Source of the DNA: an uncultured Collinsella sp.
GTDB taxonomy: Bacteria; Actinomycetota; Coriobacteriia; Coriobacteriales; Coriobacteriaceae
Assembly (NCBI GenBank): GCA_959599095.1
Contig: CAUGGC010000006.1
Location: 11,655 to 75,654 of the forward strand
Direction: 5' to 3'
Length of the DNA: 64,000 nucleotides
The position numbers and the translations under genes are program-made. Of this stretch, positions 53,139-61,545 are shown piece by piece; the first letter of the stretch is position 1, and every line of letters starts with the position of its first letter. The notes under the pieces were generated by a model, which worked only from the letters and a program-made list of their open reading frames with translations, searched no databases and had not been told where the DNA came from.

Positions 53139-55289
53139 TTAGTACTGGCTCTCGTGCTTGCTAAAGAAGTCGAAGCGCGGGGGCAGCGGCTTCACGCGGT
53201 GCTCGCCGGGCTTCTCGCCCAGGCTCTCCACAAACTCATCCGTGGAGGCAAAGATGTTATCCCAGCTAAAGAAGGCGACCGGGTCAACGTCGAAGTACTC
53301 GCAGATGAGCTCGCAGCCGGCCGGCACGATGCCGTGCATGAGCACGGTCGCTACGCGCAGCTCGGTAAAGGCGTCGACGAGGGCCTGCGTCATGGCGGCG
53401 TTGGCCGGCTCGCCCTCGAGCTTGTTGGCGGCCTTGGAGGCATCGCTCCAGCGCTTGTTGGCGGCGCGCAGGTAGTCGTCGCACACAGCGAGCGCTCGGT
53501 GCGTCTCGAACTTGTACATGGCCTGCTCAAAGGCGAGGGCTGCCTGCTGGGCGGCTTCGACCACGGTGTCAGAAGCGGCACCGGCGGGGATGCAACCGTT
53601 GCGATAGGGACTCTCGTCGCCCTCCTTGACGGCGACGCCGTAGAAGCAGCTGCGGGCCAGGCGGTTGAACACGCCGGTCAGCAGCGCGCTCTCCTTAAGG
53701 GCGGGGTCGATAACGCGCTTGTCGTCGCAGGCGCGCACCTCGTTGCCGTCCTTGTCCTTGCCGGTCACGCGCGTGTCGTATGCCTTGGGGCTAAAGCTCA
53801 CCGGCTTCTCGGACAGGCCGAGCGACAGCCAATGCGCGCGCATCTGCTCGCAGGTGTAGTGGTTGAGCAGGTCGTCTGCCGGCGGGGGAGGAGTCTGCGA
53901 GGACGAGCTTGCCTTTTTGCCCATGTAGAGCAGGTGGTAGCAGGCGCTGACGGTGCTCTGCGTGAGGTTCCAACCCAGGGCCTCCCACATGGCGGTCTGC
54001 GCGATGCAATAGAAGTAGATGTTGTCCTGGCCAATGAACTGGTAGATCTGTGCGTCATCCGAGCACCACCAGTCGCGCCAGTCGAGCGAGCTGTGCTGGT
54101 AGGTGGGCGCGGGGACCTGCGTGGAATCGGCGGCGGGCTCGCCCATGAGGGCGGCATCCTGGGCGGCGACGCCCTCGGTCACGCCGGCGGCCTTGGCATC
54201 GCGTGCGAGCACGGTGCGCGTATAGCTGATGGGAGCCCACAGGCTCTCGGGCCAGCACCAGCAGGTGACGTCGGAGACGCCATCGACCTCGGGCACCGGA
54301 ACGCCCCAGTCGATGTTGCCGGTGATGCGGAAGGGTACGAGCGCCTTGCCGCTGCGGAAGCGCACGCCGCCGTTGGCGAGCACCGCGTGGGCATCGTCGC
54401 GCTCCTTCCAGCTGGGGAAGGTGACGGTAAAGCTGCTCTTGTTGCCCTCGGGCTCCAGCACGGTGTGCTCGGGAAGCTGATCCTCGACGGCATCGAAGGC
54501 CTCGCGGAACTTGTTCTGGATGTAGAGCTGGGCCGGCAGCAGCCACTCTTCCATGGTCTTGGAGACCACGGAGCGAACCTGCGGGTTCTGGGCGAGCTTG
54601 GCGGTATAGGTTTTCATAAAGTCGAGGTAGGCCGGCAGGTCGAAGTAGAGGTTGTCGACCGGGCGCAGCTCGGGCACCTCGCCGGTGAGCTGGCTTTTGG
54701 GCGCGATGAGCTCCTCGGGCTCAAACTGGTGACCCAGGTCGCACTCGTCGGCATAAGCCTTCTCGGACTTGCAGCCCTGGATGGGGCAGCGGCCGATCAC
54801 CTGGCGGCCGTTGAGGAACGTGCCGGCCTTGGCGTCGTAGAACTGCAGCGTGGAGCGCTTGGAGATGGTGCCCTGTTCGTGCAGACGCTCGATAATCTCG
54901 GCGGTCACCTCGTTGTGAATCTGCGCAGCCGGCTCAAGGCCCGAGCCGCCGTAGATATCGCAGCTGATGTTGTAGTTGTTGAGGGTCGCGGCCTGGCGGG
55001 AGTGATTGGACTCGACGTACTCGCTAATGGACTTGTCGTAGCCTTCGTTCTCCTTGAGCTTGCGGTAGCTCTCCATGATGGGCGAGCCGTAGCAGTCGGT
55101 GCCCGAGGTGAAGATGACGTTCTCGCGGCCCAGACGGTCGCGCAGGAAGCGGGCGAAGAAGTCGGCCGGGACAAAGACGCCACCAACGTGGCCAAAGTGA
55201 AGGCCCTTGTTGCCGTAGGGCTCGCCGGCGGTAACGATGGCGCGGCGAGGCCAGCTGGGACGGTCGTTCATGGAGTATTTGGATGCCAT
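53139..55289 (-). CDS. metG: Methionyl-tRNA-synthetase-like class I ligase with altered KMSKS
   Basis: A 716-residue class I aminoacyl-tRNA synthetase closest to MetRS. The HIGH motif is HFGH (31-34) in GNKGLHFGHVGG. The zinc knuckle is CPIQGCKSEKAYADEC. MetRS-like blocks include NIDWGVPVPEVDG, WPESLWAPISYT and QFIGQDNIYFYCIAQTAMW. The catalytic KMSKS loop reads KASSS (459-463) in GKKASSSSQTP, so the second Lys is lost. An anticodon-binding helical domain follows. The ATG ending at 55289 has GAAGGAG upstream. It may be a second, specialised ligase or an unusual main enzyme; the rest of the genome would decide. Confidence 0.8.
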   Translation of the reverse strand: MASKYSMNDRPSWPRRAIVTAGEPYGNKGLHFGHVGGVFVPADFFARFLRDRLGRENVIFTSGTDCYGSPIMESYRKLKENEGYDKSISEYVESNHSRQAATLNNYNISCDIYGGSGLEPAAQIHNEVTAEIIERLHEQGTISKRSTLQFYDAKAGTFLNGRQVIGRCPIQGCKSEKAYADECDLGHQFEPEELIAPKSQLTGEVPELRPVDNLYFDLPAYLDFMKTYTAKLAQNPQVRSVVSKTMEEWLLPAQLYIQNKFREAFDAVEDQLPEHTVLEPEGNKSSFTVTFPSWKERDDAHAVLANGGVRFRSGKALVPFRITGNIDWGVPVPEVDGVSDVTCWCWPESLWAPISYTRTVLARDAKAAGVTEGVAAQDAALMGEPAADSTQVPAPTYQHSSLDWRDWWCSDDAQIYQFIGQDNIYFYCIAQTAMWEALGWNLTQSTVSACYHLLYMGKKASSSSQTPPPPADDLLNHYTCEQMRAHWLSLGLSEKPVSFSPKAYDTRVTGKDKDGNEVRACDDKRVIDPALKESALLTGVFNRLARSCFYGVAVKEGDESPYRNGCIPAGAASDTVVEAAQQAALAFEQAMYKFETHRALAVCDDYLRAANKRWSDASKAANKLEGEPANAAMTQALVDAFTELRVATVLMHGIVPAGCELICEYFDVDPVAFFSWDNIFASTDEFVESLGEKPGEHRVKPLPPRFDFFSKHESQY

Positions 55290-55421
55290 GGGACTCCTTC
55301 GCATATGGTGAGAGCGCGGCCGGGCGCAAGGCCTGGCGACGCGGTGGTCAATTCGTGCATATCGTTCGACATTATCGCACATGCGGACGGGTACGTGGCA
55401 GGGGCGCTATCCTAAGATGCT

Positions 55422-55988
55422 ATGAATGAGATTTCCAACATACATGCGTTTGAGGACGAGGATTTTCTGCACGCCTGCTTTGTGTGGGGGATGGCAGTGC
55501 TTGGCGCATTTGCCGTGTGCCTGGTGCCGGTGTTTATGCTGCTGGGCGGGCCCGCGAATCTGGATGCGGCTGACGCGGGTGGCTGGACGGCAGTCTTGGG
55601 CTGGCTAGTCGGCTTGGCTGCGGTTTCGGCGGCGTCATTTGCCGTGCACGAGCTGGTGCACGGTGTGTTTTTTAAGCTGCTGGCGCCTGCGGGCGTGCGG
55701 GTGACCTTCGGGGCGAATCGCGAAACCTGCATGATTTACGCCTGCGCCGAGGGCGTGGTGTATTCGCGTGTGCGGTACATGGTCATTTGCCTAGCGCCGA
55801 CGGTTGCCTTGACGGTGGCGTTTGCCCTGGGGTTTGCGTTCTCGGGCTATCCGCTGCTATGCTACTTGGCGGCTGGTCTGCACTTGTCGGGCTGTGTGGG
55901 CGATTGGTATTACGTGCGGACCATTTTGCGCGACCGTCGCATTGTCGCCTGCGAGGATACGTCCTTTGGCGTGCGCTTTTTTGGGTGA
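55422..55988 (+). CDS. DUF3267-type membrane protein with HExxH-like motif
   Basis: A 188-residue integral membrane protein with about four hydrophobic segments (about 22-42, 56-75, 120-140, 142-162). HELVH at 76-80 fits the zinc-metallopeptidase-like site of the DUF3267 family of putative membrane zincins. A second conserved region (GLHLSGCVGDWYYVRTIL) could supply a third ligand. Function is unknown. queH starts 10 bases after its stop, so they are likely co-transcribed. Confidence 0.75.
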   Translation: MNEISNIHAFEDEDFLHACFVWGMAVLGAFAVCLVPVFMLLGGPANLDAADAGGWTAVLGWLVGLAAVSAASFAVHELVHGVFFKLLAPAGVRVTFGANRETCMIYACAEGVVYSRVRYMVICLAPTVALTVAFALGFAFSGYPLLCYLAAGLHLSGCVGDWYYVRTILRDRRIVACEDTSFGVRFFG

Positions 55989-55998
55989 GGAGATGTCG

Positions 55999-56574
55999 AT
56001 GAAGTCGTTGTTGCTGCATGCGTGCTGTGCACCATGCTCGCTTGAGCCGGTTCGCCTGCTGCGCGAGGAGGGGTTTGAGCCCACGATTTGCTGGACCAAC
56101 CCCAATATTCAACCGCGCGATGAATGGCAGCGCCGCTTGGACGAGCTGCGCCGGTGGTGTGCCGATGGCGACATCGAGCTCATCGAGGCAGGGGAGGACC
56201 GCGATCGCTGGGAGACCGGCGTGGCACCGCTGGGTGCCGATCGGCCTCGCCGCTGTCGCGCGTGCTATGCCCTGCGCTTGGCCGAGGCGTGCCGCGTGGC
56301 CCAGGAGCGCGGGTTTGAGTTTGTGGGCACGACGCTCGCCGTCTCGCCGTACCAGCTGTTCGATACCTGCAATGACGTGCTTGAGCGCTTGGCGGCGGCA
56401 CATGGGCTCACCCCGGTGATTCGCGATTTTCGCCCGTATTACCCCGAGGCGACACGCCGTTCGCGCGAGCTTGGCATGTATCGGCAGAACTACTGTGGTT
56501 GCCGCTTCTCGGCTGTCGAGGCGGCCATGGACCGCGCCCGCATCCGCGACGAGCGCAAAGCCGCCAAAAAGTAG
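55999..56574 (+). CDS. queH: Epoxyqueuosine reductase QueH
   Basis: Performs the last step of queuosine synthesis, reduction of epoxyqueuosine in tRNA, in organisms without QueG. The 191-residue protein has the hallmark cysteines: C9 and C10 with LHACCAPCS, CRAC (C86, C89) and the pair C166 and C168 in QNYCGC. In characterised QueH these hold an Fe-S cluster and an extra iron. The ATG at 55999 is chosen with GAGGAG seven bases upstream. queA, the preceding step of the pathway, lies 6 kb downstream, separated by the arginine cluster. Confidence 0.93.
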   Translation: MKSLLLHACCAPCSLEPVRLLREEGFEPTICWTNPNIQPRDEWQRRLDELRRWCADGDIELIEAGEDRDRWETGVAPLGADRPRRCRACYALRLAEACRVAQERGFEFVGTTLAVSPYQLFDTCNDVLERLAAAHGLTPVIRDFRPYYPEATRRSRELGMYRQNYCGCRFSAVEAAMDRARIRDERKAAKK

Positions 56575-56634
56575 TTCATTTGGGCTGGGACTTTGAGCTG
56601 TCTGTGCGGTACGGTCGTTTTTGGGAAAGTCGAT

Positions 56635-57291
56635 TTAATTAAGCGTGTGATCGTGGCTCGCTTGATACCAAACGACGACTCCTATGATTCTAATCCTCCG
56701 TTTGTTAAACATCAGATCCGGACTTGCTGTTGCATATGAATGGGACGACAGCACAATCATGTCGTTTCCTTCTGCAAATCGCCTAATTACCGGTGTTTTA
56801 CCGTCTGCGAGCGCCAATACAGCACAGCCGTTCCAAGGCTTTGCGGTGGTATCGACAAGTAGTAAGCTGCCGGGAGGGTAAATGCGGGACATTTCGTCGC
56901 CTTTAATTTTAACGAAAACGCTATGTGGGTGACGTTTGGCTACGTCTACAGGTGCGCAAGCATTTTGTTGGCCGTGCGTGATGCGGCGCTTTTGCGATTC
57001 GATATCGATGACGGGAAATGCGCCCTCCATTTCGTGGATAGCAGGGTCTTCGTCGGTAACGATTCTTTTATTTGCGAGCTTTACGGCCAAACCGTTTTCC
57101 TCGCCAACAAGTTCATCGCGGGTGCAACCGAAGAGCGCTTGTAACTTTTCAATATAGCGCTCACGGGGGGCATACCGACTTTTTTCCCAACGACAAACGG
57201 TCTCTTTAGATACCCCCAACATCTCTGCAAGTTGCGCCTGACCAAGATGCTCCATGGTGCGGAGTTTACGAATATTTGCCCCGAAGCCCAT
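56635..57291 (-). CDS. XRE regulator with S24/LexA-like domain lacking the catalytic Ser
   Basis: A 218-residue regulator. The N-terminal helix-turn-helix (residues 5-58) reads LGQAQLAEMLGVSKETVCRW. The C-terminal half (about 118-218) has the S24 layout: VKIKGDEMSRIYPPGSLLLVD and VIRRF. The usual GDSM serine is E133 and the usual Lys is Arg (R170), so self-cleavage is not expected. It more likely senses a ligand. It lies 2 bases downstream of the first arginine deiminase gene on the same strand, so it probably regulates the arginine cluster. The start has GAGAGGATC upstream. Confidence 0.85.
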   Translation of the reverse strand: MGFGANIRKLRTMEHLGQAQLAEMLGVSKETVCRWEKSRYAPRERYIEKLQALFGCTRDELVGEENGLAVKLANKRIVTDEDPAIHEMEGAFPVIDIESQKRRITHGQQNACAPVDVAKRHPHSVFVKIKGDEMSRIYPPGSLLLVDTTAKPWNGCAVLALADGKTPVIRRFAEGNDMIVLSSHSYATASPDLMFNKRRIRIIGVVVWYQASHDHTLN

Positions 57292-57293
57292 GG

Positions 57294-58544
57294 CTATAGA
57301 TCCTCTCGCCACAGAGGGAGGCATAGACAGTTTGTGCCACCATAGCCTTTGGTGAGCTCGTCAATGGATAGCGGGAATAATTCCATTCCTGCTTTCTCAA
57401 GCGCTTCGTTGGTCCAAACGTTTTCTTCATATACGCATAGTTTTCCTGGCGAGAGCGCAAGGATAGACGTTGCGTTGTTCCGGCGTTCTCTTTCGTAGGC
57501 GGTTTGATTCCCGCCTCCGCAGTCAATTACTTTTATTGGTTCGCAACAGGCTGCAGAGAGTATTTCCGGAATCGTGCGATCGATAGGAGTGATCGTAAGG
57601 CCCCTTCCGGATCGTTTTAGTTGAATGCTGTATGCATCAACGGCATTGCATATCTCACGATCGATGAGGAACGCGTCGTGATCAATTCTACTTATGAACG
57701 TATCGAGGTGGATACGCAGCCCGTCAGAGGGGACTCGAATCGCAATTAGCTCGGTGGTTTGGAATTTATTTGAGGTCAGGAGCTCTTTGGCAAGTGACTC
57801 GACGGCGGCGGGTTCAGTTCGGTCAGAGATTCCAACTAATATTGTCTTAGCACTGATAACAATAATGTCTCCGCCTTCGATATGGTAGCTACTCCTGTTC
57901 AAATCACATACTGGAGTTTCTCCCATGATCTTGTGGTGGGTGAATATCTGCCGGTATAAGGCGACCTCACGATCACGCTCAGGCCAATACATATGATTTA
58001 AGATGATGCCGTCTCCGACTACCACAGCGGGATCACGAGTGAAAAAAAGCGTGTTGAGGGGATTGACCAAGAGCGAGGCGGGATCAAATTGCTCGTGCAC
58101 GAGCGCCCGTAGTGTTTCCGACTGGTTTGAACATAGCTCAGTGTCTCCAAAGCGAATGCCGTTAAGTACTATATTCACCAATTCCTGGGTGTTCTTAGCG
58201 TTCTCAAACAACTGGGTTATTGTCTCGAGGAACTCTCTGCCTGTTGCCCCGCTGCAACGGAGGTAGTCATCAATAAAATATTTAAGTGATTGGGGCTCAG
58301 TTTCAAGTGAGTCTTCGAGAAGGTCCCTAATTTCAATGGTTTCTACGCCATGCTTCTCAAGCAATTGAACCATGGAATCGTGCTCATACATTGCTTTGTC
58401 GAGGTCAAAACGACCGCTCCATTTTCGCAGGGAGAAAACTTGGCTGAAGTCGGCATCAGGGTAGTTTTGTGTTTCAGCTCCTGGTCGATGGACAAGTACG
58501 GCTTTTAAATGACCGATTTCATTTGTTATGTGTATGCCTTGCAT
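57294..58544 (-). CDS. Arginine deiminase paralogue 1 (divergent)
   Basis: A 416-residue arginine deiminase homologue that hydrolyses arginine to citrulline and ammonia. Key motifs are FFTRDP, the HIEGGDI block, IHLDTFI with the catalytic His and GGTNCLCLP with the nucleophile at C406. The Arg before the nucleophile in typical enzymes is Asn here, and the residue five before Arg in the FTRDP loop is Thr rather than Asn. The gene is AT-richer than the chromosome around it. It is transcribed divergently from the carrier gene and shares the transcript with the XRE regulator. It could act on arginine or a related guanidine compound. Confidence 0.85.
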   Translation of the reverse strand: MQGIHITNEIGHLKAVLVHRPGAETQNYPDADFSQVFSLRKWSGRFDLDKAMYEHDSMVQLLEKHGVETIEIRDLLEDSLETEPQSLKYFIDDYLRCSGATGREFLETITQLFENAKNTQELVNIVLNGIRFGDTELCSNQSETLRALVHEQFDPASLLVNPLNTLFFTRDPAVVVGDGIILNHMYWPERDREVALYRQIFTHHKIMGETPVCDLNRSSYHIEGGDIIVISAKTILVGISDRTEPAAVESLAKELLTSNKFQTTELIAIRVPSDGLRIHLDTFISRIDHDAFLIDREICNAVDAYSIQLKRSGRGLTITPIDRTIPEILSAACCEPIKVIDCGGGNQTAYERERRNNATSILALSPGKLCVYEENVWTNEALEKAGMELFPLSIDELTKGYGGTNCLCLPLWREDL

Positions 58545-58797
58545 GTCTGTCTCCTGTCCTGCTGGTTTTTATATAAGGCTAAGGCAGGTTCCTTGTTGTG
58601 TTGCGGAAAAGTTAAAAGACGTATGTAATTGACAAATAACATCAATTTTAAATATCAGATTGATTAATAACGTCACTTTAGCTGCCGTTCATAGGTGAAA
58701 AGCGACACGATGGCGATGGTTGGCCGACCACCGCTGAGCAACCTCATACATTTATGGTGCCAGCTGGATAGATGGGAAAAGGAATGAAGGAGGAGAT
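58545..58797. promoter_or_regulatory. Divergent control region of the arginine cluster
   Basis: AT-rich 253-base spacer between the deiminase-regulator unit (minus) and the carrier-arcA-arcB unit (plus). TTGACA at 58629-58634 is a possible rightward -35 box, with only weak -10 candidates (TAAATA at 58649 is too close). The spacer must hold both promoters. GAAGGAGGAGAT before 58798 is the carrier ribosome site. Confidence 0.5.
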
Positions 58798-60240
58798 ATG
58801 GCAGCGGAAAGTTCGAAAGGCATCAAGCAGTTCAAGGTCCCGCACGTATATGCGATCATCTTTGCACTTATGGTCATCTTCGCTGTTCTCACGTGGATTG
58901 TTCCCTCTGGGTCCTATCAGCGTCAGGAGGTGAACGGTCGTGAAGTCACTGTCGCAGGTACGTATGAGCAGAGTGAAAAGACATATATTGACGAGGAAAC
59001 CGGGGATGAAGTAGATCTCAGACAAGGCGTCTTCGATGTTCTTCAGGCTCCAACGCGCGGTATACAAGAGGCAATTGAGGTCGTTGCATTCATCTTGATT
59101 GTGGGCGGTTCGTTCCAGGTTATTACTAAAACGGGCGCTATCACGAGCGGAATGGGTCGTGTCGTTCGCCGCTTTAAGAACAAAGACATTCTAATTATTC
59201 CTATTGCGATGGTTCTCTTTGCATTGGGCGGAACGAGCTTTGGCATGGCGGAAGAAACTCTCCCGTTCTTTGCGATCTTCATGCCAATTATGATGGCTAT
59301 GGGCTTCGACTCGATGACGGCGTTCATGGTCGTGTTCGTTGGAGCGCGCACGGGCTACATCGCCTCAACAATTAATCCGTTTAATGTTCTCATTGCGCAA
59401 GGTATTCTTGGTATTCAGGGCAACCCCCAGCTGTGGCTGCGTATGATTGCCTGGGTTGTTTTGACCGCCGTTGCAATTACTTGGGTTGTCCTCTATGCAC
59501 GAAGGGTAAAGAAGAACCCTGAGTCATCGATCACATTTGAGGATGATATCGCCAAGAAAGTCGAGTTCGCTGCCGATGAATCTGCCCTTGACGCGGAATT
59601 TACGGGTCGTCAAAAAGGCGTGCTTGCGGTATTTATCGCTGGAATGTGCCTTATCATCTGGGGACTTGTGACCCAGGGCTGGTATATGAACGAGATTTCT
59701 GCGGTCTTTTTGGCCATGGGCCTGTTGGCTGGTGTTATTGCGGGCTTTAGTCAGGATGTCATCGCTCAGGAATTTGTTGCGGGTATCGCTGACTTTGCTT
59801 TCTCGGCAATTGTCGTTGGACTTGCGCGTGGCATCCTTGTCATTGCCTCTGACGGCATGATCATCGATACCATCCTCAATGCGCTCGCCACTGGTCTGGG
59901 CGGCATCCCGGCGGTTCTCTTTACTACGCTTCTTTATGCGGTTGAGAACCTCCTGGCGATTCTGGTTCCCAGCTCATCTGGCCTTGCAGCACTGACCGCT
60001 CCCATTTTTGGACCTTTGACCGAACTCATGGGCCTTAATCCCGAGGCTGCCGTGTGGGCTCTCTCCATGGGTAGCGCGACGATGTCTTTGATCTGTCCTA
60101 CTAGCGCCATTCTTGTAGCGGGTTTGGGCGTGTGCAAGATCAAGCTTGGCCAGTGGTGGAAGACCGTTTGGAAATTCTTTTTGGTCGTGTCACTCATCAA
60201 TATCGTATTCGTGGCAATCTCGGGACTTATTGCCCTGTAG
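58798..60240 (+). CDS. YfcC-family basic amino acid carrier (ArcD-type role)
   Basis: A 480-residue polytopic membrane protein of the YfcC/DcuC group, with about 11 to 12 hydrophobic segments. The first helix (HVYAIIFALMVIFAVLTWIVPSGSY) and the later GARTGYIASTINPFNV, AVENLLAILVPSSSGLAALTAPI and ICPTSAILVAGLG blocks are typical. Members beside arginine deiminase genes exchange arginine for ornithine. A soluble loop of about 45 residues lies near 240-280. It forms a plus-strand unit with arcA and arcB. Confidence 0.88.
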   Translation: MAAESSKGIKQFKVPHVYAIIFALMVIFAVLTWIVPSGSYQRQEVNGREVTVAGTYEQSEKTYIDEETGDEVDLRQGVFDVLQAPTRGIQEAIEVVAFILIVGGSFQVITKTGAITSGMGRVVRRFKNKDILIIPIAMVLFALGGTSFGMAEETLPFFAIFMPIMMAMGFDSMTAFMVVFVGARTGYIASTINPFNVLIAQGILGIQGNPQLWLRMIAWVVLTAVAITWVVLYARRVKKNPESSITFEDDIAKKVEFAADESALDAEFTGRQKGVLAVFIAGMCLIIWGLVTQGWYMNEISAVFLAMGLLAGVIAGFSQDVIAQEFVAGIADFAFSAIVVGLARGILVIASDGMIIDTILNALATGLGGIPAVLFTTLLYAVENLLAILVPSSSGLAALTAPIFGPLTELMGLNPEAAVWALSMGSATMSLICPTSAILVAGLGVCKIKLGQWWKTVWKFFLVVSLINIVFVAISGLIAL

Positions 60241-60268
60241 GTTTCATGGCTGAAATGGAGTAACAGGA

Positions 60269-61513
60269 ATGTCTAAAGGACTGAATGTACACAGCGAGAT
60301 TGGTAAGCTCAAAAAAGTTGTGCTTCACCGCCCCGGTCGTGACCTTGTGAACGTAAAGGCAGAAGAGTTCGAGGATGTCTGGATTCACGACTGTTTCTAT
60401 CTTGATGTGGCTCAAAAGGAGCATGATGCCTTTGCGGATCTTCTAAGGAGCGAAGGTGTTGAGGTTCTCTATATGGAGAAACTCGTTGCTGAAGCGCTGG
60501 ATGCATGCCCCTCGGCTCGCGCTGAGTTTACCGATACATTTATGGCTGAGAGCGGGATTGTCAATCCTATGCTTGAGCAGGCTGTTCGTGAAAAGCTCGA
60601 CGCTATTTCAGATTCGTATCAGTTTGTACTTGAGGCTATGGGGGGGTATCGTTATCGTGACCTTGAGCTGCCTCGCGTTTCGACTACGCTTAGTATGATG
60701 GATAATGAGGATGCGAAGCCCGATGATTTGGTGTTGAAGCCTCTTCCGAGTTCATATTTCTCTCGCGATCCTCTTGCTTCCGTGGGCAAAGGCGTTCTGC
60801 TTCACCATATGTATTGGAAACAGCGAGATCGTGAAGTGCCCTTCTATGAAGCGATTTTCAAATACCATCCCGATTATGCAGGGACTCCGATTTGGTACGA
60901 CCATAAGAAGCCTTGGCATATCGAGGGCGGTGATGTGCTTAACATTAACGCTCATACCTTGGCTATTGGAATTAGCCAGCGAACTGAGGCGGCTGCGATT
61001 GAGGAGCTTGCAAAGAATTTGTTCTGGGGATCTGGGAATTCTGAGATCGATACCGTTTACGCTATTAAAATCCCCAACGGCTATGCTTACATGCATCTTG
61101 ACACCGTTTGCACCATGGTGGATTTCGATAAGTTCACAGTTTATCCCGGTATTTTTGAGACCCTTCGTGTTTATCGTCTGACTCGTGGTGACTCTGAGGG
61201 AATGGTCGCTGTTCAAGAGATTGATGACACGCTTGAACATATTCTTGAAATGGCTACTGGCGTGGAGAAGGTGCAGCTTATTGAGTGCGGTGCCGGCGAT
61301 ATGGTTGAGGCATCTCGCGAGCAGTGGAACGACGGGTCGAACACTCTTGCCGTTGCTCCTGGTAAAGTCTGTGTTTACGAGCGCAATGTTGTCACAAATG
61401 ATGAGCTCTACAAGAACGGTTTGGAACTTTTGGTCGTTCCCTCCGAGGAACTGTCCCGCGGTCGTGGCGGCCCGCGCTGCATGAGCATGCCCTTCTGGCG
61501 CGAAGATATTTAG
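60269..61513 (+). CDS. arcA: Arginine deiminase (arcA)
   Basis: A 414-residue arginine deiminase that makes citrulline and ammonia from arginine, the first step of ATP-yielding arginine fermentation. Motifs: YFSRDPLASVG, WHIEGGDVL with the Glu and Asp, YMHLDTV with the catalytic His, and RGGPRCMSMP with the nucleophile C404. The FTRDP-loop Asn is Ser here. Its end (WREDI) matches paralogue 1, showing a shared ancestor. AACAGGAATG context provides a weak ribosome site. It lies 28 bases after the carrier gene. Confidence 0.9.
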   Translation: MSKGLNVHSEIGKLKKVVLHRPGRDLVNVKAEEFEDVWIHDCFYLDVAQKEHDAFADLLRSEGVEVLYMEKLVAEALDACPSARAEFTDTFMAESGIVNPMLEQAVREKLDAISDSYQFVLEAMGGYRYRDLELPRVSTTLSMMDNEDAKPDDLVLKPLPSSYFSRDPLASVGKGVLLHHMYWKQRDREVPFYEAIFKYHPDYAGTPIWYDHKKPWHIEGGDVLNINAHTLAIGISQRTEAAAIEELAKNLFWGSGNSEIDTVYAIKIPNGYAYMHLDTVCTMVDFDKFTVYPGIFETLRVYRLTRGDSEGMVAVQEIDDTLEHILEMATGVEKVQLIECGAGDMVEASREQWNDGSNTLAVAPGKVCVYERNVVTNDELYKNGLELLVVPSEELSRGRGGPRCMSMPFWREDI

Positions 61514-61545
61514 TTGCAAATCCACTGTGATGGGAGATGGCGAAT

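Noticed and set aside
53103..55415. A 770-codon plus-strand frame opposite the MetRS-like gene
   Set aside because: Antisense shadow; the minus strand has HFGH, a zinc knuckle and a ribosome site.
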